DNA of 64,000 nt, from positions 31,340,123 through 31,404,122 of the forward strand of contig OZ021732.1 of the NCBI GenBank assembly GCA_963978545.1, written 5' to 3'. The notes beneath the pieces are model-generated. The model searched no databases, was not told the DNA's origin, and saw nothing but the letters and a program-made list of their open reading frames with translations. Below are positions 22,552 to 35,918 of this stretch, in pieces. Numbering within the stretch: position 1 is the first letter of the stretch; each line of letters opens with the position of its first letter. Both the position numbers and the translations under genes were made by a program. This DNA comes from Linyphia triangularis. Its lineage: Eukaryota; Arthropoda; Arachnida; Araneae; Linyphiidae.

Positions 22552-23631
22552 AAATTTTTGGATTCAATTCCTAAAAAGTTGCCAATTTACAAAAAACTGA
22601 GACTTCAAAAGTTTAAGCTCAATTGGATGATGTTAATATTTGCTTCATCAGCTTTAAAATGGTAAAAAACTGCTATTTTTAGAAAAAAAGTAGATGTTTT
22701 CCCTCTATAAAATTAGAGGAGATTGTCCAAGAATTTTTTTTTTATATAGTTTTGTAGAAATTATTTCTGGCTTCAATTTTTACTCCGACAATGTGTTTGA
22801 AAAACTGCAGATCAGAGGATATTTGACTTTTTAATGGACTGGACTAAAAAGATTGATTTTTTTTCACAAATGGGAAATTCATTTTTGTTGAAACCCTAGC
22901 TAGGGGTTCAAACGTACGTCAAGTTCCTACGAGATTTGTTTAAAATACCTTACAGCTTTAAATATCGTATATTAAAATTCAATGTAATAGACCAAAAGTA
23001 CCAATATCACTAAAATAAAATTTCTAATGCTATTTGTTTATGAGAAAAAAGTGTAAATTTAAAAAGTGTTTCAACCAGCCCCGGTATTTTGATTATGACT
23101 TGCTTACAAAAAATTCCATATTGTTGTAATTGCAATTTTTTTCCCAGCACTTTACACTAGTACACTCAATGGCAAAAGTTAAGCAGGAAGAGATAAAATG
23201 AGAATAAATCAACTAGTACAGCCTTGATTGACATGAAATGCAACAGGAAAGTAGCAAATATGGGTCGTTTTATATACGAAGAGCAAACTCAACTTCAGAC
23301 CAAACATTTGTTTTGTCATCCGAATCTAATTCTTCCACAGATTCTATAGGTATATTTTGCATGTTGAGTTCACCCTTATTTCTTTCTCAAAAATACGCTG
23401 AGAGTGATGCCAAACATGGAAAAATCACTATATGGAAAACTTTTCAAAAAACCCTTCGTATCCACAACTTCTCAAGTGTTTATGAATGAAAATACAACTA
23501 CACGCTAATGCATGATGTTAATTTATGATGAAAACAATATTGAATATACATAAATTATGAAATGAAGTCATATTTGAGTCATTAACATAGTGAAATTTAA
23601 ATCGAAAGCAAACAAACCCATCATTAATAGA
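22552..23631. other. AT-rich sequence, no gene seen
   Basis: No coding frame with a recognised domain. The stretch near 23160-23260 could include the outer end of the decayed Tc1 element to the right, but no matching inverted repeat was found. Confidence 0.45.
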
Positions 23632-24320
23632 GTATGTGACCACCTCTCATTCCCATACAAAGCTTACAGCGTGTGGCCGTTTTTTATGAGGTAATCACCC
23701 CCTTCCCCTTTCAGGTATTCACCATTCTTCATGTAGAGCTGAGAGTGGATCGGTGTGGAAAATGTAAAGACACAGCACGGTCGAGGGCATTGCAAGGATT
23801 TTGATAGGGAATAAGGTCTGGCGTGTACGCTGGTAATCCATACACGCAATCCTTTCACTTTCCAGACGGTCCGCATATTATCATCTATTATAACAAAAGG
23901 GGGACCAACTGCTGCAACGTACAATATCACTGTGGGTTCGGGGATTTTATCCCGATACTATACAACTTTCAAAGAACTTCGTCTACAGATGGGAAGGTGT
24001 GTGCGATAGCTTAACGATGTTCTAGCCCACACCATGATGCTTTCACCTCAGAATGCGTGATTTTCGATGATTTTCGGGGGTCTTTTGCGTGTGTCTTGTT
24101 CTTTCGAAACCCTTACACGCTTTCCACCTGACTCAAGAGCTATTCTCGACTCATATGTGAACAAAACGTTTGTATAGTCTATTTCAGATGTTACCGGCAC
24201 CATTACTATTGACAATGATATAGTATAATCATGAGTAGCCTTCGTCGCACAGTAGTGTCGGATACCGTCCAATCAAAGGACGCTGCTACCATAGTTGTCA
24301 CAAGTGTGGAAGTCGCTCTC
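23632..24320 (-). pseudogene. Decayed Tc1-like transposase
   Basis: On the minus strand the translation gives, in order, a TTVRRRL-like end of the DNA-binding domain (about 24230), YTNVLFTYESRIALESGGKR (first catalytic Asp region; family form FTDESRF, here Asp replaced by Tyr), RVRVSKEQDTR, a broken HAF...MVWAG-like segment (about 24030), then YVAAVGPPFVIIDDNM (second Asp, DDN) and finally a GGHT-like C-terminus near 23640. The reading frame shifts several times, has stops, and lacks the stretch between the DNA-binding domain and the first Asp as well as a clean PDLNPIE motif. The element is dead; TIRs were not found. Confidence 0.85.
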
Positions 24321-24329
24321 ACTTGTCTA

Positions 24330-24660
24330 AAATGAGGAACTTTCACGTTTTTAAGCTTTATTTTTAAATAAAAGTAGAGAAAAAATCATGAAAAACAATA
24401 CCATTCTTTAAAAAATTGGAGTTCGGATAGATAGTTACAAAAATATTTAGTTTTTCACTTTGTGATTTGGCGGGAAAAAGCCACTTTTGCGTGTGACGTC
24501 AACGTGCAGATGAAGTCTAAGACCTGTTTTAGACGAGGAATGAGTGAAGTTTCTCCTCCGATTTTCGACTTTACGTATGCGTAACCACGTCATGGTTTTT
24601 TTATGCGTTTTTGGTCACGTGACTGTAGCTTTGATTTCAGCTAATTTCAAACTCGATTTT
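24330..24660. other. GC-richer stretch with two perfect regulatory palindromes
   Basis: Contains a full CRE-type palindrome tgacgtca (24494-24501) and a 10-bp E-box palindrome gtcacgtgac (24614-24623), with other CpG-containing words. It may be 5' flanking sequence of the Tc1 remnant or a host regulatory block. Each motif is short, so chance is possible. Confidence 0.3.
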
Positions 24661-24792
24661 TGATTAATTGAAAGCATAAAGATAAAAAATAATTGCACTG
24701 CTCAAATATATTCGTTGGATAACACTAGAAAGTACAAAAAATATTCATTTTCCTCACTTGTGCAAGTTCATCATAGTATATCAATTTTCGGA

Positions 24793-24809
24793 GGGGGAGG
24801 GGGGGGGGG
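24793..24809 (+). other. Poly-G tract
   Basis: G5-A-G11 run, a possible G-quadruplex-forming tract in AT-rich DNA. Confidence 0.6.
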
Positions 24810-24812
24810 TAG

Positions 24813-27712
24813 TCCATGGTTTACCGGTCTTAGGTTTTCTAACAACTGCTTGACATGTTTGGAATTGTTTCCATAATCGTGAAAAGACGGAGTGATGAAA
24901 GTTGAAGAAAAGAGCATCATCTGTGATTGATTTTATTGCTTCAGTATCCCAATGAACTCAAGCACTCTATCTACCATTCGACTTCTAAAACCCATAGAAA
25001 GACGTCTATCATGGAAATTAATCAAACACAAGTTTTAAACACTTTTTATCAGCTTTATTTTTAACCCTTCATAACACTGTCTTCTTAAAAGACTGTCTTT
25101 TTTTCTTATTTCGTGATATGAAGCAACGATCTTCTGTTCCAGAACATATTTGAATACTTTCATCTCTCTTTGCTGTGATTTGCAGCACCTCATATTTAGA
25201 CTAGCTTCCTGAAATTAACATTTTACACTCCGTGCAATGAGTGTGTAATTCCTTATTCCTCATAATTGTAGAGGTCTACTAAAGTTCTTTAATTTCTATT
25301 ATCTAAAGTTCACACATTGTGTTATTCTAAAAGAAATTGTCTTTTCAATAGTAATGTCTTTAATTAAAAAAGAATGAATCTTTATCTTTTTTTTTATTTT
25401 TCGCAATTAATTAGCTTTAATAATTAATATTAACTCATTTTATATATCTACAACAAAGAGAATAAGAAGCATTGATACAAATACTTTTCTATAGTTACAA
25501 AAGAAAGACAATTCAACCACTTCCCGACTGTATTAAAATTGAGTTAAAATCACGTACCTTCATTAAAAAACACTTAAGAAGGTTGCAAAACGTTTGAGAT
25601 GGAGCTATAATTAGCTAAGTCACTTATAGCTTGTTAACTCTTTTTACATAAGAGATATATATGTTTGTTCCTCTTTTATATTTCGAATTTGTTCTTAAGT
25701 ATAACATGTTTAAAAAATAATTATTTTTTTGTGCTGTTAGCAATTAGAATACTTTAAATTATTTTTCAAGGAGTCAGACAGTTTGATCTCTGCTGAAAAT
25801 CAGTAAATATGCAAACAAAATATTTATTTTTTAATCATCGACTTTAATTAGATATCGTTTTTGTAATTCATTTTTTTTATTCTTTATAAAATTAAGTTGC
25901 GACAAGTATACAGTTTTGAACAAAGCATTTGTTTTGAATACTAAACGCACTAAGAGAACTAGGTTTTTTACTTTGAAATTTCTTTGATCAAATTTACGGT
26001 TTGATCAAACTGTCGCATTGATATATCAATATATGGCCCCAAAATAGAGTTATATTCGATCTTTGTATGATTTTAACTTAATATGTTAAAATGTTCATGC
26101 TATTTAAGGCATTTATCCATTTAATGAGTGATTTTGTTAAGTACTTTTATTTATGTTGACTCTAATTAGCAATTGTGGCCATCGTTTTATTCTATAACAT
26201 GAAGACTTGGTGTCTTTTCAGTATTTTATTTAGTACATTCCTTAATATTAGATATATTTGAGTGGAAATATAATTAAGCATAGGTATACATCTCAGCTAC
26301 CAGTTTATATGTCCCAATATAATTTAAGTTGTTCAGTAAGGGAGGATTGAATTGATTTTGATGCAAAATCTCACAACATAGGGTGGGATGATACAGTGCT
26401 CTTCTGTTTTCTTTTTTGAAACTTATAAAAAAATCTTAGTATGCCGCACCAATTTATCTCCTTCTACATTTTGCATATTTCCTAAAAAATTTAGGAGAAA
26501 AAGTGTTTAGACTGCAAAAACTTATGCCTATAGTAGCTTCAATGCTTTAAAAAGATATAGACGGAGGTAATTTCTGACATCAAAATTTTCCACTGGTTCT
26601 CATCCATGTAATATAACTAAGGACACCATTGCAAACTTCTGACACCCATGCTTTTAAAAGACAAAATAATAAAAATAATAATTTTTTAAAAGATGGAAAA
26701 CTTACATTGACACTAGATGACACCACCAACTTTACATTCTTTGTAACGTTTAAATTTTTACGTTATGAGTAAAATTTAAAATGTTGGTTGCTAACTAACG
26801 TTTTTAATCATACATTAATTAAAAATTAAATTTTTGATCTTATAAAACTGAACAGTTGTCCAAATTAAAGTCTACACTGACTTTCAAAGTAATACAAAAA
26901 GCCAAAGTCTGTAAAATCCCCTATTTTACAATTTTGGCTTCCGAGGTAACCATAGAGACTTCTGGAATACGATCGTTTAATTTAATGGTGGCTAGAAATG
27001 TTTTTATTTATTTGGTAGTTGCTGCTAAAATATAGTTTCATCACAATTTATTCCGTTTGATGATATAAGATGTTATCAAAAATGCTGTAAATTGTACTAT
27101 ACTTAAATTACTTTGCAGTTAATAGATTTTAAAAAATTGGAGAAGTACACACAAATTTCATCTTAATTCCACTTTACAATCTAATAGTTGCATGCACTAT
27201 CAGTGTTTAGAAATATTCACTTTATGAAACACCATTGGATAACCATTAAACACATTTGACTCACTTTTATTTCATAATCAAAGTTTTCAAATTGCAATCT
27301 GTTTGCATGTTGGTTTTTCTTATTTGGAGTAATATATCATTAGTATATATTTAATTTAATCATTGAATTTTCTCTGTAACCTGTTTTTTATTCTTTCACA
27401 ATTCAAAAACCAATTAAAGAAGGAAACATACTTAATCTATATAAGTGTTTGTGTTGTTAAATCCTTAATACTTTTCCTTATTCAACAATTGTTACACTGC
27501 CCATGTTCTAGAGATTAAAGACCAACCTTCATATAATCGTCGGAGTTTTAAAACTTTGCTGTCAGAAATGTGTAGCTAAAACATCGACTTCGATTATTTA
27601 TTCGTCTCTTGAAGTGTTTTGAGTTTTCCACCATGAAGTATAATGAGGTGCTTACACCCTATAGAACTTTAAAGTATTTTATACTAGATATGCCTTTTCC
27701 GAGAGTTTATAT
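24813..27712. other. AT-rich sequence, no gene seen
   Basis: About 2.9 kb with no long frame, RNA gene or recognised element. Confidence 0.55.
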
Positions 27713-29196
27713 CTTTAGTTCAGCGTTTCTCAACCTTTCAGTATTCATGGCCTAGTTTTCAATCATAATTTTCATCACTTCCCCCCCCCCCGCTTACAAT
27801 AAAATGTATACAACAATAACGTATATTGGATTCTGTTTTTAAATTATTTTTAACTAACTGCCAAAACAAGAGTAAAAGCGAGCCAAAGTGGGCGAGAAAC
27901 TACAACTGGCATTTTGCCAAGTGGGCGGTGAACACGACAGATGCCTTCTCGAGCATGCGCAAAGCAGATGTTTTCTCATGGAAAGGAAAGTTCGATAACA
28001 CAAGTTTCAATTCCAGCCAGTCTCATTCGAGTCGATCCTTTTATCGTGAATGTGTTATGTTATATAGGTTTTCGTGGTAATTGCAATTCACTATATTAAA
28101 TATTCACGGCATCAGATTTATGCAGACTCATGGATAAATTTTTAAGCGGAAGTAAGCGAGCATTAGACGATAGTCAAGCATCAACAAGTACACAGACGAG
28201 AGTGGTTCCGAAAATAAATCAAGAAAATATTCTCAAGAATACTTAAATTTTGGGTTTATCAGTACTGAAGTACTGAAGTAAATGAATAAGAAAAGCCCTT
28301 GTGTTTCACTTGCTCAAAAATATTGGTCACAGATAGCATGAAATCTAATAAACTTAAATGACATTTTCAAATGCTTCATAGTGAATACGTCAACAAAGCC
28401 AGAGAATTCTTCGAATTAAAATTAAAATCAAATAAAAAGCAAAAATCATTTTTTTAAAGAAAATTTGTCTGTGAATAAAAAAGCTTTAAATGCATTTTAC
28501 AAAGTTTCATATAAAAAGCCAGTTGTAAAGAACCTCACACCATTGGTGAAGAGCTTATTTTGCCAGCAGCAATTGAGATTGTAGAAACTATGTTTGGAGA
28601 TAATTTTCCAAAACAATCGCAGTCCATACCTCTTTCAAATGATTCTGTTGCTTGTTGAATTGGTGATATAGCTGAGGATGTATAGTGTCAGCTTTTCTCG
28701 AAGTTACGTGACAAATTGTTTTCAATACAGCTTGATGAAGCAACAGATAGTAATAAAGATGCTCATTTAATTGCCTATGTTCGATTTTGTAATAATATGT
28801 CAGTAGTAGAAGAACTACTTTTCTGCAAACCAATAGAACTCAAAACAGCAGCACTCGCATTATTTGCTATTTTAAATGATTTTTTGAACGAGCCAACATA
28901 GAATGGAAAAATTTGTTTCGGAGTATGCACTGATGGTGCTCGTTCAGTGTTTGGAAGATTCCAAGGTATACAAGCACTTGTAAAAGAAAAATCGCCTCAG
29001 TGCGTCTGGACACTTTGAATGATCCACAGAGAAGCTTTGGCTTCGAAAGAAATGAGTCCTGGTCTAAATATTGTGTTAACTACGGTTGTAACCGTAGTAA
29101 ATTATATAAAAATGAGAATCGAGAATCTTTTCCGCACTTTGTAAAGACATGGGCTCAATACATTCAGTGTTACTATTTTGTTGCGAGGCAAGATGG

Positions 29197-30057
29197 TGTA
29201 GCGACACTACAATTCACGAATAATAAACAAGATAACTCACCGTTTTTAATTCCATCAAACGCTTTCAGGAAGTTCTACCGCAAAGCATGAACATGCAGAA
29301 TTAAGTGCATGCTAAGCAATGAGCCGCCTTCGCCTAAACCAAATTGTTAGAATTCTTTAGTTTAAAATTGAAGTTACAACGCGGCAAAGTCAATCTTCGT
29401 TCCTCTTAACTTGACATAACTAAACGGTATATCGTCACAGTGCTTATAGGTATTTAATCCATTTTGGCAGCGTGAAAGCATAATGTTCGCCAAACCACAA
29501 CCCTGTAGAGAACAAAAGGCTATAAGGTTTGGCGAGAATTATGTCTTCACTCCGCTAAAATGGATTAACTGTCTATGAGCACGGTGAAGATCTATCGTCT
29601 AGTGATGTCAAGTTAAGTTGGAGTTTAGTATAGGGAAACACCCACCAAAGAAAGTGTGGTCACTCGAGCGAAAGGAATCTAGTACGTTTGATTCGATTAT
29701 CGTGATGTGTGCTACAGCGTTTCTCACCAGTTTGCCGTATGGGTCGTGATAAAATATCGCGTGCCCAAATATCAATATATGTAAATGTGGAACAGTATAA
29801 AAGCAACTGCAACAAACCAAATTCATCAGATGCCATCGGTCTGATGCCCCAGCAGTCGCTTCAAGCTGCCTCTAAAAGCGATGCTGGTTGGACTGATTTA
29901 ATTGACCTTTGACTAAATACTTGTATATAATCTTGAAAATATAAACTTTAATTAAACTTTAAACTTCAAGAATGGATTCATGTCTGTAATATCTTTATTA
30001 TGTAGCATTGTAGGAATGACAAGCATTATTATAAAAGTAGCCGTTCTGCTCGCCACA
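29197..30057. mobile_element. 861-bp non-coding element nested in the hAT transposase
   Basis: It interrupts the codons for the EARW-LSSG motif. Flanks atgg (29193-29196) and atag (30058-30061) look like a 4-5-bp target duplication with one mismatch. The ends are weak inverted repeats (tgtagcgacac versus tgtggcgagca). Inside is a long imperfect palindrome (29404-29617). No transposase frame is visible, so it is non-autonomous; the superfamily is not determined. Confidence 0.7.
29404..29617. repeat. Long imperfect palindrome, about 93-bp arms
   Basis: 29404-29496 pairs with 29526-29617 across a 29-nt spacer. Examples of pairing words are cttaacttgacat/atgtcaagttaag, ttaatccatttt/aaaatggattaa and cgccaaacc/ggtttggcg. 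The arms differ by about 25% by eye. Confidence 0.85.
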
Positions 30058-31107
30058 ATAGTTATCAAGTGGGAAATTTTTGCAACGTGTTTATGAATTA
30101 AGAGAAGAAATATCCATTTTTCTAGAAAAAGTAAACCGAGAATTTTCATGATGGTTTATTTGTAACGAATTTGAGCTACTTGCTCGACATATTCGATAAA
30201 TTAAATAACTTGAATCTTCAACTCCAAGGAGCAAACACATATATGTTAAATACGAGTGATAAAGTTAATGCTTTTTGTAAAAAATTGGAACTGTGGAGCA
30301 GAAATTTAAAGCAAAAAAAACCTAACAATGTTTGTAAATGTGGATGATTGTACTAAAACCTACAAGGCTGAAGAAGAACATGTAAATGTTGTTTTTGTAA
30401 TCATTGGAAATTATTTAGCCCTGCTGGCAAAGAATTTTAAAAAGTATTTTCTTGCTGACGATAAACTGATAGCAAGTTACGAGTGGGTTAGGGATCCATT
30501 TCATAAGACTCCCGAAGAACTCAATTGATGAGGAAGAAAAATTCATAGACTTCACGACAAGTGGCGAAACCAAAAGACAATTTAGTAATAAATCACTATT
30601 TGAATTTTGGGCAGGAGTAGAGGAAGGTTTTTCTGCACTAAAAACAAGGGCATTTCGCATTCTATTACCATTTTCAACATACTACCTTTGTGAAACTGGA
30701 TTTTCTGCTGTGGCTTCTTTGAAGACAAAATATAGTTCTTGGCTAAATATAGAAAAGCTAAATATAAAGTGGCTATTTCTAATATTAAGCCTTCCTTCGA
30801 AGAACTTTGTTTTGCAAGACAGGCCAAAGGAAATCACTAATAATTATTAAATTTGTCTTTAATTCAATATGTTTGGATTAAGTAAGTTTTGATTTAGTAA
30901 GTTGTTTTACTTTATTTGTTAAGTATGTAAAACAAATGTATTTTATAATACATTTGTTTTATAATAATGAAATGTATTTTATTTTCTATGTGTATAAGTG
31001 CTTTCCTTTCAGTCAGTTAATCAATTTTTGTAAATAATATTTTCTCTTGGATATTCTCCCCCCCCCTGGGGGGCGCACCCCACAGGTTGAGAATCGCTTC
31101 CTTAGTT

Positions 31108-34100
31108 GATGAAGTTTTCATTTTTTACTTTTACAAAGGTAATTCAACTCTCAAAATAGGATCTATTTTAATAATTTTATTGAAAGAGTACTTCATCTGC
31201 TACTTTTAACGTTGTCCTCACAATTTGTCGAATGAAATGAATTTTTATTAGATAACGAAAGGTTCACTCCCCTGATAATTATTTTTATTTTCTTGAGATC
31301 TATACCTTCTTTGATAGTAAAATTTTCATCGGAATAGAATTTACACAGTGTGATCATATTCTTTCTAATCGAATATCCTATTAGGAATAGGTATTTGTAG
31401 CATCTCAAGCAAAGTACCTATTCCTTGTGTTGTGGCTTAACAACAACAATACTACCAAGCAATCAGATAAGAAATCCAGTCAGAAGCAGTAAGTGTTCTT
31501 GGAATATGTCAAAGAAAGATCCGTATAGGATTTCTTCTCCCTAGAAGAAATCAGATGTTCGTTAGGATAGCTTTTGATGTTAGGGAAAAGAAAAGAAATA
31601 GAATAAATTCCTCCGAAAAGTGATTTTTCAAAGAAAAGATTGAATTGCTTTTCTTTTTTTTCTTGTATCCCTAAGGAAATTGTTGGTCATAGTAACACAA
31701 GTTACAGTTTTAACTTAGTAAAGTTTATACTTTCCTTTTAAATAGGAATAGGTATATTTTGTGAGTGTTGAAAGCTTGTATTGTATAGCACTATTGATTC
31801 TGCGTTGTGGTAAATAGGTAAATGTAATAGATACGGGTAAAATTATCATACGAATTGATTTTGTTTCGATTTAATAATCAGATAATGCTATTCTAAATTA
31901 CTTTAAAGAGCATGTAATTAAATATTTCCTGATGAATAGTGTTGAATAAATTGTTTACTAAAGGTTCAAAGTGTCTTTAAAAGTAATGTTTTTTTACATA
32001 TTTTTTGTTGCATTATTGAAAAATACTATATCAATTATCTTGCGTCAATTGACTAATAGATCACCGTCCTACTTTTCCAGAGATACTGGATTTAACTTTT
32101 AATTTAGTTTGTTGGCTTCTAGTTTAATGTCGGTATAAATGCTTTTTCAGCCACGCATTTAAATATTATTAATATAGAATTTGAACTAGTCTTCATTCGA
32201 TGATTAAATGGTCATAATTTTCTGTTGAAACAACCTATTCAACAAATATATATGCAGCTAGATTGACATTTTTTGTTATTGTTTTGCATAAGTTCTGTCT
32301 ACTCACATTGAAACTCAGTAATACAAGCTGCCGTTTTTGAAATTTGAATGCTTTTTATTTGAAAAAGTGTCATTGAATGTGTTCCATCTATGATGATTAC
32401 TGCTATTTATATATGGTATTATGTGCTTAAATTTACATTGTTTAACGTAATATTTTTGAAACATTTCAGTCCATAGAGTTATAATAATATTTCAAATACA
32501 ATCCAAGATTTTTTAAAAAATCTATATTAGAATTACAGTTATGACTAATGTAATGATAAATCGACTAATTTATTCTCCAAACATTTTGTCTGAAATATTT
32601 TGAACATAAAATTTGTATTCAAGAAGAATTTACAATGCTTAGTCATACTATTTTATTCAGGGTAAAAGTAGATTTATACAATTTTTGATGAATAGTTTTT
32701 ATCTAAAATAGGATACCAATTTGATACATAGTTTTATCTAAAATACGATAATAATTTGATGTATAGTTTTATCTAAAATAACTAAATTCTTCTGAGTTAA
32801 ATGTTAAATATGTTTTATGTATAATTTATAAAAAACCGCTTCTGATACGTCGATAGTGTTTAGCAATTTTTTTTTTTTTCAAAAATCAAAAATTAATTGA
32901 AGCAATATTTTTCATTTAAAAAAAAATCTTATTTTGGAAAATAAGATTTGTTCTTTGTCGATAGAATAATGAAAAGTTATTTAAATTTAATACTCGGTTA
33001 TTTTATCTATTTAATTTGTTATAAAAATTATAAAAGTATTACCTTTTTTTAGTCTACCTCTGTCTCTTAGAATGAGATTGTATCTAAAATAGTTATTTCA
33101 GAGCATTATCCATGTTAATATTACAGAAATTCATTTAGTAAATTTTCAGTTGAATATTTTCTAATGTACAAAACTTAGTTTTTTGTAGCATCTATCAATG
33201 GTTTAAAGTTATTGTTCTCTTTATTTAAAAAATCCGATTTAAAAATAAAATTTTTATTAAAAGAAAATATTTGAAGTAGTCAATTATTAAGTTCATTAGT
33301 ACACAGAAAATTAAAAATATAAGTAGTGAACTTATAGAATTGTGGAAGTAATACTTTGCACACTGTCCTTTATAAACTTAGATTAAATAACCTCTTCTTT
33401 TTATAGTATTAATATAAATATAGAGATAAATTTATCTACAGAATGTTTGAAAGATCATCTAAATTGGAAGACAAATGGCTATGATAATGCTGATTACACT
33501 CTCAAACGAGCATCAAATTATTCTTAAGCGAAGGTTTTAGCCCTACACTGACTCATTAATAACGAGAAGATAAAGATAACTTGAACACTAGCATTTACCA
33601 TTATCCGTGTTCAATAACTCTTTTCATGTCTGAAATCCAATCTAGATGCTGAAATGTTTGATTTGAAACTTTGAATATGCAGAGCTGAGAAAGATAAGAG
33701 AAATGATTAAGCGATGTTAAATTCTAAAAGTATAAAAGAAACGATGTTAATATTTAAGATAGATCAAAAGAATCGGATGAAAAGTTCTAATATTATAGAG
33801 ATTGAAATAATTATTTTTACGTTTACTTTCTATTCATTCCTTTTTTTTTTTAAATAATGACTGTTTGAATAAAATATTCATGAATGGATGTTGAATGAAA
33901 AGATTCATCAACTAAAAGCATTGCTGGATACTATACAATCTTATATTTGACAATTTCACAATTATGTGGAAATAATTACAATGAACAGTTTATTGAATTA
34001 CCAATTTCTATTATCTAGATACATGTAATATATACTTTCTGATTTCTATTGAAATTTTAATTAATACTCATTTTTATAGATGTATTAACGTTTCAAATTG

Positions 34101-35785
34101 TAGATAATTAGAAAAAAATAATATTGAATATTATTTTTTTTTTAAAGATGTAGATATTGGATAATTCATCTTCTGTTTTGTATCTTATTTATTTATCAAT
34201 TAGTTGTCTTTAAACATTCCTAATTACTTATTATAAATATTTAATTGAAATATTTTAAATTTTTAAATATTTCAATTGATTATTTTACGTAGATTTTTTT
34301 ATACATTTGAACAATGTTATATAACTATGATTACAAGCCATTTAAATTATTTATGTGAAATTGTATTTGTTTAACGAAACACAGACAATGGCTCATTTAC
34401 ATCACAGGGTTTAACCAAAAACAAAAGGAAGTTAAACTTTTTAAATGAGTTTGTTTCTGTAGAGATGCTTATAAGTATTTACTTTATTTACATGCATGAT
34501 ATTTATCAAACACTATATTATCTATATTTTCTATGGACTTTCTAATTATGAAAACAAAATGATCCTAAAGCAATTTTAAAATGAATTATTACTTTATAGT
34601 GTGAGTGATGACTTGGAAATACTTTTATCAACATATTTTTTTGGTATATCAAATAATATATTTAAAGATTTCTTAAATAAGAGGTAAAAGTTTAAATAAA
34701 TTGTTTCATTTCCTATATCTGGACAATGTGGAATCAATTTTAAGTAAAATCAGTAGTGGTTAAAATCCAATTTAATAAGATTTTTCCAATGGTTATTCAG
34801 ATATACATGATACTGTTATTGTATGTTTTTACACTTTTGGATCCTGAGTCATTAAATTTTTTTAAAAGTATATTAGTTTGTACTCAGTATAAAAAGGTCC
34901 TACTTATTGAAAAGCGATTTGTCATCAAAAAGCAATCATCAGAAGAATAAGGTACATGCCCTTTACAATAACTTAAAATATCAAACTTTAATAAAATCAA
35001 GTTCAGAATAAAAAAAAAAAAAAAAAAAAAAATATCTTAAAGATAATGGCATTTTAACCCTGTGTAGTAATGAAGGTCATGAATTACAAAACAAAATTAT
35101 TTGAACAACAAAACTTAAAAGAAACAAGGCTGTGGAAACGTCAATCTGGCTTTAGAATCATTTGCAACTGTAGTAATTTGATTAGTATACTAATCTTCAT
35201 TAAAACATCCTTGCAACACAACCAAGATAACAAAATATTACGAAGTTTCCAACGAATCAAGATTTGGTCCCTAAAAAATTACTTTATACAATTTCCAAAG
35301 ACTGCGCCAAAAGTAATACTTTATTTCATCTTCACACGCGTGCGATGCATGAAAAACTTGCAATAATTGTAACAACAAGTATTAAAATCCATAATAATAC
35401 AATATTTTCAAGCATTTTAATTGAGTTGATAAAGATAAAATGTGGTATGGGTCAATAGGATTTTAATGAATAATGACACCTTTTTACATTTAGTAATTCA
35501 ATTATATCATTACAATATTTTTAAGCAGCGTTAATAATGAAACGCACTATAATCATTTAATTTAATAGAAATTCCTTCAAGAAGTGTACAAAATTTGAAG
35601 TGGTCAAATTATGTTTTAGCATTATACAAGTTACGTTTAACTAAAAAATTTATTATTTTAAGGTTTTTTAATTTTTTTTTGAAAAATTAGACATGATGTC
35701 AAGAGTTATAAATACTTATAAATATTGAAAATAATTCCAATTATCATAAACTATTTCAAGTATAAAAATCCTTTCATAATATAAA
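31108..35785. other. AT-rich sequence, no gene seen
   Basis: About 4.7 kb with no recognised gene. It holds the small tandem repeat at 32684-32785 and an A23 run at 35010-35032. Confidence 0.55.
32684..32785 (+). repeat. Tandem repeat, three units of about 35 bp
   Basis: Unit approximately tttgatacatagttttatct followed by aaaatacgataataa. Three copies with a few substitutions. Confidence 0.85.
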
Positions 35786-35842
35786 AATAAGTTCAAACTT
35801 TATAAATAAGTTCAAACTTTATAAATAAGTTCAAACTTTATA
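35786..35842 (+). repeat. Tandem repeat, three perfect 19-bp units
   Basis: The unit aataagttcaaactttata occurs three times in a row without a mismatch. Confidence 0.95.
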
Positions 35843-35918
35843 AATAGTTTACGCAGTGCAATTAAATTCACACAATATAAAATTAATAACTTTATAAATA
35901 ATTTTTATTTAATCTAAA

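Larger units (their letters stand above)
28130..30840 (+). pseudogene. hAT transposase pseudogene (ZBED5/SCAND3-like lineage)
   Basis: Starts with MDKFLSGSKRALDD, the usual N-terminal style of this lineage. The BED zinc-finger region (about 28.25-28.4 kb) is badly broken. Further on are FSIQLDEATDSN (first catalytic Asp), GVCTDGARSVFG (second Asp region), the IHREALASKEMSP block, and EARW/LSSGKFLQRVYELREEI (third catalytic region), split by the nested insertion. The C-terminal dimerisation region reads LLPFSTYYLCETGFSAVASL and then SFEELC. At least six stops or frameshifts interrupt it, so no functional enzyme can be made. Without the 861-bp insert the reading frame joins exactly at the EARW site. 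Confidence 0.9.
27713..31107 (+). mobile_element. hAT DNA transposon, complete but inactivated
   Basis: Body 27721-31099 (3,379 bp). Terminal inverted repeats: cagcgtttctcaacctt at the left and aagcgattctcaacctg as the complement of the right end (14 of the first 16 bases match). Flanked by an 8-bp duplication with one mismatch: ctttagtt (27713-27720) and ccttagtt (31100-31107), the length typical of hAT elements. C-runs lie near both termini. It carries one transposase pseudogene and a nested 861-bp element. Confidence 0.9.
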
